From Lepisosteus oculatus (lineage: Eukaryota > Chordata > Actinopteri > Semionotiformes > Lepisosteidae), in the NCBI RefSeq assembly GCF_040954835.1, contig NC_090698.1, positions 6,384,501-6,448,500 on the forward strand: a DNA stretch of 64,000 bases. Reading direction: 5' to 3'. Position 1 is the stretch's first letter; each line of letters starts with the position of its first letter. This document shows positions 51,240 to 63,259 of this stretch, one piece after another. The notes under the pieces were generated by a model. It was given only the letters and a program-made list of their open reading frames with translations, was not told the DNA's origin and did not search any database. The position numbers were made by a program, and so were the translations under genes.

Positions 51240-52056
51240 GTTTATGTCTGACGGAGACACAGACCGAGGCGGACAGACGGGGGAGGGGGCTCAATCAGAG
51301 ACCCACGGCCCCCCCGCACTCTCCCCGGGGGATCTCCGAGACTGTCCAGAACAACACACACGCGCGCGGGGCCACCATCTTTCCTTCCCAGCAGCGTGGA
51401 AAATCAACGAGAGCACAAACTGCCGAGGTCTCTCCACCCCCCTCCCCATCCCTCCGTCCCCGGGTTACTCGGTCGCCCCCGAAGCCCGAAGCTCACCGGT
51501 GCGCTGAGTCAGTCCGGCACACGCTCTCCCGGACCGGCGACCGGACCGCTGCACCCCGGCGCACGCCGCGTCAGCTCACCCGCGTCCTGCACACCGCACC
51601 CCGATCCACACGCCGTGCCTGTCGGTACAGCGGTCGGGCGCATCCCGGGGAATGCGGCTCTAGTGCAGCGGGCTCCTGTGTCGGGAGAGATGAGGAACTA
51701 CTGAACGCGGTGTTCTGGCTCCATCTCACCGGTGGACCGTCCAGCACCTGCAGAACCAACCCCTCCCAGACCGCGGGGAGGGACCACTAACCTGTAGGCA
51801 CCGCCTGACTGTCTTCTTTGGAGAAACGACGCCGAATTAGAATTAATGTTCCTTTTAAAAACCCACTTTTTCCGACTGTCAAAACGACCACACGCACACG
51901 GTCCCATAGAACAACAGCGTAGTCGGAATCGGAACAACCTAGAGCACTTCCGCCCGTCTGATTGGTTGGAGTCCGATCCCGCCTCACCGCCCCGACGCTC
52001 CCATTGGCCTACAAGTGTTTCCAGTCCCGCCCACATCCCCCATTTCCGTATTCAAC
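51240..52056. promoter_or_regulatory. bidirectional TATA-less promoter of the kelch gene and sars2
   Basis: A CpG-rich region between head-to-head genes. Inverted CCAAT boxes (ATTGG) are at 51961-51965 and 52003-52007. ETS-type cores lie at about 51945-51952 (CACTTCCG) and about 52043-52048 (TTTCCG). A YY1-type AACATGGCGGC overlaps the sars2 start codon at 52055-52065. On the minus strand, CCTACAG|GTTAGT near 51790 could be the donor of a non-coding first exon of the kelch gene. Such motif sets are usual in housekeeping promoters. Confidence 0.7.
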
Positions 52057-55000
52057 ATGGCGGCGCCCATGGGTGTGTTTCTGCGCGGCGGCTTCGTGTC
52101 GCTGAAGAAGCCGCTCGATCCCCGCCGGTTCTGGGGGTCAGCCGGTGGGGTGGGTCGCCGCTGCAGACACACGGGCCGCAGCAGCCTGTACGAGCACGTC
52201 CGCGAGGGCTACAGCGACAAGCCCGTGCTGGACATGCGCTTCGTGTGTGAGCACACCGACAGGGTCATCACAGAAGTGGAGAGCAGGAAAGGGGACCTGC
52301 GGGGGGAGGACGTGCGAGGGATCGTGAGTCTGTCTGTGTGCCTGCCTGTCCGTATTGAGTGTCCGTCCTCCTGCCTGTCCCTATTGAGTGTCCGTCCTCC
52401 AGCCTGCCTATCTGTCCCTCTTCGATTGTGCCAGGCGCGCTGCGGGATGGTCTGAGCTCCGTTCTCGCCTTCGTCAGCTGAGGTCCCAAGTCGACACTAG
52501 GCAGAGCAGAGCGGGGCGTGTATCAGTAGTCTGCCCAGGTGGTGCAGGTGCGCGAGGGGCAGCGCTCACGTGCGGCTCTCTCTCCAGGTGTCCGTGTGGC
52601 AGGAGCTGCAGGCGGTGGGCGAGGATATTGCGCGCCTGGAGCAGGAGAAGAGGGAGGTCAGCGAGAAGGTCCGGGCCCTGGTGGTGAGTGTGTCTCTCCC
52701 CCGTGCCTGAAGACAGCTGGGCGCCCCTCTGTTTCAGGAATATAGACCACTTTCTGCAATGCTGTCTTGATGAAACAAAAGCTTTTCTACCTGTGAGGAC
52801 CTGTTCAGTGGGCTGTATAATGAAAACTGTGGCCAATGGTCCCATCTGTGTGTGTTCCAGACTACACTGCCACACAGTGTTCATTTGCACTGCACAGCTG
52901 TTGAAATACACCAGCTGACGTTTTGCTGTTTGAGCATGCTGTAGAGGTGGTGTGTGGTGGCTGTGTTGTCCTTAGTCTTCATTTCCTTCTGTTTTAATTT
53001 CAGGAGCAGCAGGACAAGGCTGTGCTGCCCAGTGTAAGTACACTACATGTGTTTCTAATGCACTTTTTATAGATGGCACTGCCAAGTGGTGTCCAGAAAA
53101 AACACTCGGGCACAATATTCAGCGCTTTGGTATTCCATCTCATTATGAGCTAAATTTCACAAATACATATTTTAACAGCCCCAAAAAGGCATTAGAAAGA
53201 AGCGGGAATCCCAGCTGGCTCAGCCACTGTAGGCACTTTCATGGATTGTACAATGGGCCTTCAACTCCAGAGATCACCAGTCCAGTCTGTGTCCTGTTGT
53301 AGCCCTACAGTCCAGAGATCACTGGTCCAGTCTGTGTCATACTGTAGCCCTACAGTCCAGAGATCACTGCTCCAGTCTGTGTCCTATTGTAAGTCTATAG
53401 TCCAGAGATCACTGGTCCAGTCTGTCCTATTGTAACCCTACAGTCCAGAGATCACTGGTCCAGTCTGTGTCATACTGTAGCCCTACAGTCCAGAGATCAC
53501 TGGTCCAGTCTGTGTCCTATTGTAACCCTACAGTCCAGAGATCACTGGTCCAGTCTGTGTCATATTGTAGCCCTACAGTCCAGAGATCACTGGTCCAGTC
53601 TGTGTCCTATTGTAACCCTACAGTCCAGAGATCACCAGTCCAGTCTGTGTCATATTGTAGCCCTACAGTCCAGAGATCACTGGTCCAGTCTGTGTCATAC
53701 TGTAGCCCTACAGTCCAGAGATCACTGGTCCAGTCTGTGTCCTATTGTAAACCTACAGTCCAGGGATCACTGGTCCAGTCTGTGTCCTATTGTAACCCTA
53801 CAGTTCAGAGATCACTGGTCCAGTCTGTGTCCTATTGTAACCCTACAGTCCAGAGATCACTGGTCCAGTCTGTGTCCTATTGTAACCCTACAGTCCAGAG
53901 ATCACTGGTCCAGTCTGTGTCCTATTGTAACCCTACAGTCCAGAGATCACTGGTCCAGTCTGTGTCCTATTGTAACCCTACAGTCCAGAGATCACTGGTC
54001 CAGTCTGTGTCCTATTGTAACCCTACAGTCCAGAGATCACTTGTCCAGTCTGTGTCATATTGTAACCCTACAGTCCAGAGATCACTGGTCCAGTCTGTGT
54101 CATATTGTAACCCTTTAGGCAAGAAATTGCTGAAGTATGGTTAAAGTCTGTGAGGTCCTATGTAAGCCTTTGCATTCAATTTTATTTTATTTTTTCCTTT
54201 TTTGTTTTTTAAGAAAAACAACATATAATGCTCTTTCACATAAACACATTAACAGACATTAGCATCTAAAAAAGTGTTCCAAATAATCACATTATACACC
54301 CAAAGAAAATTATGTGGCCGGGTCATCTTTCCTGTGCGAATTATCCTGCCACAATGCCAGTCAGCATCTGGGTACTCAGTCTACTTAGTCTTGTGGCTGT
54401 TGAAGCAGCCCTCTGAACCGTGCCTCTCCGAGCGCAGCCACACCTCTGTGAAGTGCGTGAAGTATATCTCGATATCCAGGTGCTTATGGCGCATTCAATT
54501 TTAATAGCACACTGCCACCTAGTGGTAGGTTTACGATATGGAATTCAAATCAAAATTTTCGATCGTGTAACAACCTCACCGGCAGTAAATTGTGAAAAAC
54601 CTAAAATAGGTATCTGTAATGGTAATATTGGCTGTAGTTTTAGCAAAAATTTGGTTGATTATTCAGGGCTGGAAAATGTTTCGGAATGGAAGAATCAAAC
54701 ATCACCGTTGCATCTGTGCAAGTGTTCTTCGGGGCTGTGTACCCATGTTCTTTCAGTGAACTGTGTCTTTTCATCGTTCTGTCTTTCAGCTGCCTGAATA
54801 CCAACATCTGCGTGGAGCCGGGCGGGATATCCGTCTCAGACTGAACCAGCTGTACCCCCGGCACAGTGAGCTGGAGGACAAACACTACACTACTGCCCTA
54901 AGACTGCCCAATCGCACAGACCCCAGTGTGGTGAGTTGCTCTGACATGGCATTGCCTGACAAACCCTGAGACTTTGAGAGAGATTCCCTGAGCCCAGGGC

Positions 55001-58000
55001 GCGCTGTCCCATTCCCTGAGCCCAGGGCGCGCTGTCCCATTCCCTGAGCCCAGGGCGCGCTGTCCCATTCCCTGAGCCCAGGGCGCGCTGTCCCATTCTC
55101 TGAGAGGCTCTCTGAGCCCAAGACCAACTGTCCCATTCCCTGAGCCCAAGACCAACTGTCCCATTCTCTGAGAGACAGTGACACTAACAGACGTGCTGAA
55201 GAACTATATTGGCCTTCAGAAGATTTGCCCAAAATACCAACCAGGCTCCATTGTTTTTTCAGCCCGTTGGGGATGAGAGCCAGGCCCGCGTGGTGGAGCT
55301 GGCTGGGCAGAAGCCTGGTAAGACGGGATCAGACCCTGTGCTGGGGAAGTGTGTACAGTGTGGACGTCTCAACCCCTGATCGTTCACAATGTTTCCCTTT
55401 GTTCAATCTCTGCCTGTTCTTTCGCAGATTTTGACTTTAAAGTCAAAGGGCACCTGGAGATCGGAGAGGGGCTGGACATCATCAGGCAGAGGTGAGGAGT
55501 CTGGCTGGGTGAAACGTAGGCTTTAGCATGAGCCCAAAAGCTGCCTCTCTTGCTGTTTGGCTGCTGTGTGCCCTGTGGGCACCATTAGGAGATGAGAAGT
55601 GGGGTGTTAATTTTGCATGAGGTCTCTTTGTTTCCGGTAAGCAGCGCCCCCGGCAGTTTCCAGGCTATTGAGAGTGAAGAGGGAGGGGAGTCTGCAGGGA
55701 AAACCATTGCATTAGCAAATTACAGGATTTGAAAAGTCCAGGCATCATGACTGTCAAGCATTATTGTGTTCTAAAGTACAGGGTGTTGCCTTGGAGTATA
55801 ATGCACCTTTTTGATGAGCTTGTACATGAATATTGATACTTGTCTTTCTGCCCCTTTCCCTCTCTCTGTGTCTCTCGCTTTCTTTCCACCTCCACCCCCA
55901 CCCCCCTGTGTGTGTCTCCTAGGCGGCTGGCTCATGTCTCCGGTCACCGGTCGTATTACCTGCGGGGGGCCGGGGCTCGGCTGCAGGCTGCTCTGCAGAG
56001 CTTCGCCCTGGACAAGCTGCAGCGCAGGGTGGGACAGTGGGCGAGCGTCTCTGTCTGTCACTTGGGTGCTCTGGCTGTTCTGCCCCTCTTTCTTCCCTCT
56101 CTGTGGGCTGTTTGTGTGGCTCTTCTGCCCCTGTGGAACACCAGACAGTTAGTAGCTTATTTAGCAGTTAGTAGCCCTGTGGAACACCCTTTTGTTAGTA
56201 GCTTATTAGCTGAGGCTCTTGACCTCATCACCGTCCACAGCATGGTTGGGTAGCTTGTTTTAGACCCCACGTCTCTGACTCCCCCCCCGTTCCATACTGC
56301 CTCCCACTTACCTCCGAAAGCTGGTGGAGGTGGCTCACCCAGTCTTTCTTAAAGACTCATGCAGCCTCAACAGGCAACAGACTATTCATAGAGAGTCCAC
56401 AGAGCAACAGGCAACAGACTATTCCCATTGACTCAACAGAGCAACAGGCAACAGACTATTCCCATAGACTCAACAGAGCAACAGGCAACAGACTATTCCC
56501 ATAGACTCAACAGAGCAACAGCCAACAGACTATTCATAGAGAGTCCAAGGAGCAACAGGCAACAGACTATTCCCATAGACTCAACAGAGCAAGACACTAG
56601 CCCCTCAGAGTCAACAGAACAAGAGGCACACACACACAGACATACTTTAGGCTTTTTTCATTTTTAAACACCCATTACAGAAAATATGCGAAATGAAGAC
56701 CCTTTTCCTCTCTTCCAGGGCTTCGTGCCAATGGTGGTGCCAGACATGCTGAAGGGGGCTGTGTTTGTGAGTACACCTCTCTCCTTGCCCCCTGCATCAG
56801 AAGAGCGCAGCGCTGACACCAGTTTCACCCCCAACCTGCTCTCCAGTTAGAAGTGCAGCTCAAGTGAAAATGGGGAGGTTGTTGGAGTTGTGAATGAAAA
56901 CTCGTAACGGAACAGTAGCAAAGAGCAGTTTCTAAATTATGTAGACAATACTGTCAGTACAAGGGAGAGAAAAGAGAGATACAGGGTATCTCCCAGAATA
57001 GGGCTTGAACCCTTCCAATCAAACGTCTCCCACCTGTCAGACTATCGCAGGATGTACTTGATAGAAACGTTCCCAAAAAGGGAAGGCAACTGTGAATATC
57101 TTAAAAGTGTCTAAAATTCTATATACATTCAAAACAGTGTATCACCTGTCAGGATCTCTCATTACAAATTGAAGTAAAATGATCAGCAGTTCTTTAGGAC
57201 TTGAAAGTAACAGCCAATAACCTTATAAGAGATAAGATATAAGATCACTTTATTGGCCATTTGCGATTTCTTGCATTAGGAATTTGTCTTTTCTTATACC
57301 CCAGCTTGCTCTCCATGAGACACACAGACAGGGAGAGAAGCTGGGGGTCAGAGCGCAGGGTCAGCCATTTATACGGCGCCCCTGGAGCAGTTGGGGTTAA
57401 GGGCCTCGCTCGGGGGCCCAATGGAGTAGGATTCCTCTGCTGGCCATGGGATTTGAACTGGCAACCTTCCAGCCACAGGCGCAGATCCTGAGCCACAGAG
57501 GCACCACTCCGCCCCGCCTCCACCAGACTACCGAGTGCTCGGTTGCTGGTGTTCAAGCGGTGTGCACAAAGTAGTGTGATGTGACTGTGCTCCTTCCTCA
57601 TTGCTGTTCCCTCCCCTCTCCCTCAGGAAGGTTGTGGGATGCAGCCCCACGCCCATCAGTCCCAAGTCTACTCCCTGGACCCCTCGCGCTTCCCTGATCT
57701 CAACCTGGCCGGCACAGGGGAGGTGGGGGTGGCGGGTAAGAGTGTCCCCCATTGCCGCTGCACACTCTCGCACCCTGCAGGCACGCGCTGCAGGCTTCCT
57801 TAGGAGGAGTAAGGTCATCCCAGTCACTGGAACAGAGGAACAGGAGAGGGTTACAGAGAGGAGTCTGCTCAACCCATTGTTAGTTGGTGAATTATTGATC
57901 TGAGGTTCTCATCCAGCCATTTTGTTGTCATCTTCTTTGCCAGCAAGGCAGCTTGTTCCAGGCACCCACCACTCTTGGTATAAACAACTGGCTCCTGTTC

Positions 58001-60606
58001 TAAGTTCTAAATGCTCTTCATTTTCGCCTCTTGTGCTCTTGTGTTCTCCTTTCATTGCCGGGCACAGTAGAATCCATTGAATTCTCTTCCTCAGTTCAAT
58101 ATCAGATGTTGAATGATCTCTGTAATCTATGCCTGAGTCTGAAAAAAGTTGTTTCCTTTAAGCGGTCAGTGTCTTGCATTCATCCCGGTTATATCTGGAA
58201 TCTTCTTTCATCTCTTTCTTAGGCAGCTATTTCCTTTTTGGAGTGCAGCAAACAGAACTGTGTTCAGTATTTCCTTGTACTGTATGTGTTTTGTTCGTAA
58301 TGTGTTGCATGTTTGAGGTCGTGCTGTACACTCTGCGTCGATGAGGTGAAGTGACTCTGTGCTCTGTGTGTGATTGCTGGTGCTGTGTGCTGTGTACACT
58401 AATGCCATGGTGCTATATTGAGTCTGGTTTTCCTTTGGCAGGGTATTTCATGGACCATGCAGTGAACTGGAGGGACTTGCCGGTGAGGTGAGCCTCACCT
58501 AACTCCTGAACTGACCTGATCGGCTCTCTTGAGGCACATGTTACAGTGCAGCTGGCAAGACCTGAATCTGTCCTCCGTTCACTCATTCACTGTCTTCCTG
58601 GGTGCTCCACAGGGAGCAGTGTGGCTCAATGTCTGAAAAATGGCACTTCTGGACATTTCAGTCCTGGTGTGTCGCACGGTTGGTACATCATGGTATTGGT
58701 GCATCTTAGTCCTGGTGTTTCATACTGGTGATGTATCTTGCTGCTGGTGTTGGGGTATGGCCCCTACTTCTCCAGCACCACTGCAGGTTGTCTCAGTGGT
58801 GAACCAAACTGAACCAAGCAACGTGTTACTTGTGCTGTTGCAAATATCGTGGATCTGTGCGTGACTCTGTCTGTGTGTGTTGTGCAGGACCGTCTGCAGC
58901 AGCACGTGTTACCGTGCTGAGACAGACACGGGCAGGGAGGCCTGGGGGCTGTACAGAGTGCATCACTTCACCAAGGTGATCCTCCACACCCGCTCGCACA
59001 CTGGCTGCAGTTTCCTGGGTACTGCCACAGTGCTGACTTGTCACAATGCTGGTGTAATACTGCTGTGGTGCAAGACAGCATCAGTGTTGGAGTGCCAGTG
59101 CATTGCACGGCTAGTGTGTTAGTGTATAGGAAGATCACAGTGCCGTGGTGTCACAGGTGGAGATGTTTGGCGTGACTGCAGATGAGACGGGCCAGGAGAG
59201 CTCAGAGCTGCTGCTGGAGTTCCTCTCCCTGCAGAAGGAGATTTTCTCTGACCTGGAGTTGCACTACAGGTCAGTGAGTTTGTGTGGTGCATGTCTGTAT
59301 TAAGTTCTATAGGAAGACTGTGGAGTGGTCAGGCCCCTGGTATTGACCAGTCTGGTTGTCTGCAGGGTGCTGGACATGCCCACCCAGGAGCTGGGTCCTC
59401 CCGCGTACAGGAAGTTCGATATCGAAGCCTGGATGCCTGGAAGAGGCAGTTTCGGGGAGGTCAGTGCGACATTATTTCTGGCCAATCAGGACCTGGAAAG
59501 GTGTCGATTTCAAACTCCTGTGCTACAGATTGTCCTGCCTGCTGACCCCCCTCCACCCCACTACCCTCTCCTTTAGATCTCCAGTGCCTCCAACTGCACG
59601 GACTACCAGAGCCGGAGACTCCACATCATGTACGAGAACGAGGAGGGCAGCCTGCGCTACGCACACACTGTAAGAGGGCGTCCGCGTGTGAGAGAGTGTG
59701 AGAGAGTGTGAGAGAGTGTGAGAGAGTGTGAGAGAGTGTGAGAGAGTGTGAGAGAGTGTGAGAGCAATGTGTCCGTCTGTCTCTGCCTGAGAATGGCCCT
59801 CGATCTGCCCCGCAGGTGAACGCCACAGCCTGCGCAGTGCCCAGGACCATCATCGCCATTCTGGAGACCCACCAGACCAGGGTGAGCAGGGAAGGGGGGG
59901 AGGGGAGAGAGACAGGGGACAGAAGAGGGTATTAGACAGAGAGTGGGGGATGCAGGAGGATATTGGACCCCAAGGAGTTAACTCTCTCTATCTCTTTAAC
60001 AAAGCATTACAAAAAAACATGACAAACGCATGAGTGAAACCAAGGGAAGCAATATTCAACTGCAGTGATTTAGTAAGACCTCATTCTGTATACTATGTGC
60101 ATTGCAGCTCAAGAAAGACTTCATTAAGTAACTCCTTGTGTGACATAACGCCCTGTACATTACTTTTGAACATGTACAGAAGGAATGAACAGAATTTCTT
60201 CAGTATTGAACAGTTACAATCGAGTCTAGGCCATTAGGCCTTTCTAGCCTGTGTGATAGTAGAGAGCCGATTGATCCAGCCCACCCAGAGAAGTACCAAC
60301 TTCGAAACGCCAGCCGGTGGATATTGAGAGGTGGTGCGAGTACGGGGGGTCGGAGGACCAGATCACCCCGCCCAGCTGTGCAGGTTTCCCTGCAGTCGTT
60401 GGAAGAGGTGCCTGAATGACAGCCCAGTGATTTGTCCTCTGCTGTCCTCCGACTCCCTGTCTCCCTCTCTCCAGGACGGGACCGTGCGTGTGCCGAAGGT
60501 CTTGCAGCCCTATCTGGGGTCAGAGGTCATCGAGAAGCCCAGGTGCACCCCCCTGAGATACATCGGGCCGAACCAGCCTCACCAGCCCATCCGCAAGACG
60601 GGCTGA
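52057..60606 (+). CDS. sars2: mitochondrial seryl-tRNA synthetase
   Basis: Charges mitochondrial tRNA-Ser with serine. Sixteen exons join in frame to 515 residues (human about 518): 52057-52323, 52588-52683, 53004-53033, 54790-54930, 55263-55317, 55428-55491, 55923-56028, 56719-56766, 57627-57735, 58442-58487, 58888-58975, 59157-59269, 59366-59459, 59577-59669, 59816-59881 and 60475-60606. The N-terminus (about 1-35) is basic and fits a mitochondrial presequence. A coiled-coil arm follows (about 90-175, [20 protein letters not shown]). Class II motif 2 lies in CYRAETDTG...[15 protein letters not shown] (about 327-353), and motif 3 in [16 protein letters not shown] (about 452-467). [19 protein letters not shown] and YIGPNQP match human SARS2. 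The ATG overlaps a YY1-like motif; a second Met four codons on is an alternative start. SARS2 belongs to the same human chromosome region as the other genes here. Confidence 0.97.
53262..54118 (+). repeat. 45-bp minisatellite family A, copy 3 (sars2 intron 3)
   Basis: About 19 units of the same 45-bp sequence as at 25889 and 47199, here on the plus strand. It makes a 225-codon open frame that is not a gene. Confidence 0.95.
54985..55175. repeat. 28-bp minisatellite, sars2 intron 4
   Basis: About six to seven units with ATTCCCTGAGCCCAGGGCGC and GCTGTCCC. The last units change to CCCAAGACCAACTGTCCC. It begins about 55 bp after the exon 4 donor. Confidence 0.9.
56375..56600. repeat. about 37-bp tandem repeat, sars2 intron 7
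   Basis: Units contain AACAGGCAACAGACTATTCC and CATAGACTCAACAGAGC, about six copies, some altered (CATAGAGAGTCCA). Confidence 0.9.
57232..57517 (-). mobile_element. tRNA-derived SINE, apparently complete
   Basis: On the minus strand it runs from a tRNA-like head (CTGTGGCTCAGGATCTGCG, B-box GGTTGCCAGTTCAAATCCC) through CCCCTGGAGCAG-type body to a tail CCAATAAAGTGATCTTATAT. It is the regular form of the rearranged copy at 21545-21830. It sits in sars2 intron 8, antisense to the gene. Confidence 0.85.
59688..59764. repeat. 10-bp tandem repeat, sars2 intron 14
   Basis: Seven to eight perfect units of GTGAGAGAGT starting about 18 bp after the exon 14 donor. Each unit contains GTGAGA, which resembles a splice donor core. 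Confidence 0.93.
59900..60474 (+). other. sars2 intron 15
   Basis: Ordinary intron. The stretch at about 60215-60260 (AGGCCATTAGGCCTTTCTAG) resembles a dispersed fish repeat, but the match is short. Confidence 0.4.
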
Positions 60607-60847
60607 ACCCCCCCCACCAGCCATCCCGCGAATCGAGTCTCTGCCGAGGAGACGCTACCCGAACGCTGACCCGGCCCAGCCCGAGGGGAGTGACCCATTC
60701 CAGGGGGGCGGAACAAGGTTTGCGCTACAGGGAGCCTGTTCCTGTTTGTCATCCAACCTTCACACGCTTTTAATCCAGTCCGGTAGTGCTCAGACTCTGC
60801 TTTCACTGCCCTTGTGGGGGAAAAACAAGTCTTTTGTCTCTATTGTA

Positions 60848-60873
60848 AATAAACACCTGAATTGGACAATAAA
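60848..60873 (+). terminator. poly(A) signals of sars2
   Basis: Two AATAAA hexamers at 60848-60853 and 60868-60873, about 245-265 bp after the stop codon. They imply a short 3' UTR. Confidence 0.8.
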
Positions 60874-60879
60874 GGCTGC

Positions 60880-61665
60880 CTGGCTTCTTTGTCTTTCGGC
60901 ATGACTGCATCTGTGTATCCCAGAATCCTCCGGGCAGTCTCGAGGTAGATACGAGCGCAGTGTGGAGACCGAATCGCCCACAAGTCTGCGTGTCCACTTG
61001 CTGATCCCCAGCCTGGCCGTGGTCCAGCAGCTCTCCAGAGGCTAGTAGACGTGGTATTGGCAGTACAACACACCTTTCCCTTGCACGTGTTTTATAAGGG
61101 ACGTACTGAAATGGCCAGGAGCTGTTCCGCTGTGAACATGAGCTCATCGGAGCAGCTGGTGGACCAGTAGGTGGCGCTCTTCCCTTTTGGGACAGAAATT
61201 GCAAAGCAGTGTGACACTGGGTAGCAGTTGGTCAGGACACTGTGCTGGGCAGGGATAAGTCCAGTAATGCTGGCGCTGGCTGCTTCTGATTATCGAAAAG
61301 CCAGGGGCACAGTGGTATTCGGTGCTGGAGCAGCAGCATGCCCTGTTTACAGATTAATGGCACGCGCCTCGCAGATTGGGGGGGGGCGTGTTGGTGCACG
61401 TTTCCCGGAACACAGGAGCAGCCTCAGCCCTGGGGTGCTTTTCCCCAACACCATGCTCTCCTCCCTTTTGTGTTTTAAAAAGTCAGCGGCGGCGAGGAAA
61501 ACAAAGGCGTCATGAATGCATTCAGAGTGAGCCTTTTGTTTGGGAAAATTACTCTGCTGCAGCATAGAGGAGTGATGTACTCAAGGCCACAGGGTTTCAT
61601 TCTTTACACTCAGCACTAGTTGCTGTAGAGGTGTTAATGGGCAGTTCTGCTGGAGAGGTATGCGG
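60880..61665. other. intergenic region 3' of sars2
   Basis: No recognisable gene or repeat family. The open frames on both strands are short and domain-free. Confidence 0.45.
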
Positions 61666-61669
61666 AGGT

Positions 61670-62058
61670 GGAAGAGCTCAGCAGGTGTGAGCCTGGACAG
61701 TACCTGGAGAGGAGACCTCCTGGGAAAGCTGAGGCTGCTGCTGGAAGAGGTGTTAGTGGGGCCAGTAGGGGTCTGTGTGGGTCCTAATGCCCCAGTGATG
61801 GGAACCCTATACTGTAAAAAGGTGTCGTCCTTCAGCTGAGATGTAAAACAGATCCTGAGTCTCTGTAGTGATTAATAATCCCAGTGGTTCTCAGAAAGAG
61901 TAGGGGTGTTACCCTGGTGTCCTGGCATACCAATCATGGCCTCCTAATAATCCCCATCTCTGAACTGGCTTCATCACTCTGCTCTCCTCCCCACTGAGAG
62001 CTGGTGTGTGGGGAGAGTACTGGTGCACTCTGGCTGCTGTCACATCATCCAGGTGGCT
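61670..62058 (+). mobile_element. 5S-derived SINE, tail truncated at an array
   Basis: Starts in the 5S-like head (GAGCTCAGCAGGTGTGAGCC, CAGTACCTGGAGAGGAGACC), with the usual body (TACTGTAAAAAGGTGTCG) and CACTGAGAGCTGGTGTGTGG. It stops after CACATCATCCAGGTGG, where the 41-bp array begins. Confidence 0.85.
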
Positions 62059-62059
62059 T

Positions 62060-63250
62060 AAACTGAGAGAGGCAGGGAGGCAGTGTGTCTCTAGTGGTTA
62101 GAGCCGAGAGAGACAGGGAGGCAGTGTGTCTCTAGTGGTTAGAGCCGAGAGAGACAGGGAGGCAGTGTGTCTCTAGTGGTTAGAGCCGAGAGAGACAGGG
62201 AGGCAGTGTGTCTCTAGTGTTAGAGCCGAGAGAGACAGGGAGGCAGTGTGTCTCTAGTGTTAGAGCCGAGAGAGACAGGGAGGCAGTGTGTCTCTAGTGG
62301 TTAGAGCCGAGAGAAGCAGGGAGGCAGTGTGTCTCTAGTGTTAGAGCCGAGAGAGGCAGGGAGGCAGTGTGTCTCTAGTGTTAGAGCCGAGAGAGACAGG
62401 GAGGCAGTGTGTCTCTAGTGGTTAGAGCCGAGAGAGACAGGGAGGCAGTGTGTCTCTAGTGTTAGAGCCGAGAGAGACAGGGAGGCAGTGTGTCTCTAGT
62501 GGTTAGAGCCGAGAGAGGCAGGGAGGCAGTGTGTCTCTAGTGGTTAGAGCCGAGAGAGACAGGGAGGCAGTGTGTCTCTAGTGTTAGAGCCGAGAGAGAC
62601 AGGGAGGCAGTGTGTCTCTAGTGTTAGAGCCGAGAGAGACAGGGAGGCAGTGTGTCTCTAGTGTTAGAGCAGAGAGAGGCAGGGAGGCAGTGTGTCTCTA
62701 GTGGTTAGAGCCGAGAGAGGCAGGGAGGCAGTGTGTCTCTAGTGGTTAGAGCCGAGAGAGGTAGGGAGGCAGTGTGTCTCTAGTGTTAGAGCCGAGAGAG
62801 GCAGGGAGGCAGTGTGTCTCTAGTGTTAGAGCCGAGAGAGACAGGGAGGCAGTGTGTCTCTAGTGGTTAGAGCCGAGAGAGACAGGGAGGCAGTGTGTCT
62901 CTAGTGTTAGAGCCGAGAGAGGCAGGGAGGCAGTGTGTCTCTAGTGGTTAGAGCCGAGAGAGGCAGGGAGGCAGTGTGTCTCTAGTGGTTAGAGCCGAGA
63001 GAGACAGGGAGGCAGTGTGTCTCTAGTGGTTAGAGCCAAGAGAGAGGCAGGGAGGCAGTGTGTCTCCAGTGGTTAGAGCCAAGAGAGAGACAGGGAGGCA
63101 GTGTGTCTCTAGTGTTAGAGCCGAGAGAGACAGGGAGGCAGTGTGTCTCTACTGTTAGAGCCGAGAGAGGCAGGGAGGCAGTGTGTCTCTAGTGTTAGAG
63201 CCGAGAGAGACAGGGAGGCAGTGTGTCTCTAGTGTTAGAGCCGAGAGAGT
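62060..63250 (+). repeat. 40-41-bp minisatellite resembling a tRNA 5' half
   Basis: About 29 units of AGGGAGGCAGTGTGTCTCTA then GTGGTTAGAGCCGAGAGAG. The core TCTAGTGGTTAGAGC resembles the D-arm/A-box of tRNA-Glu or of a tRNA-derived SINE head. Units are 41 bp (GTGGTTAG) or 40 bp (GTGTTAG). Confidence 0.93.
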
Positions 63251-63259
63251 AGTACTTCC

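Noticed and set aside
62060-63250. Cluster of real tRNA genes
   Set aside because: Only a D-arm/A-box-like core is present; no B-box, anticodon arm or acceptor-stem pairing.
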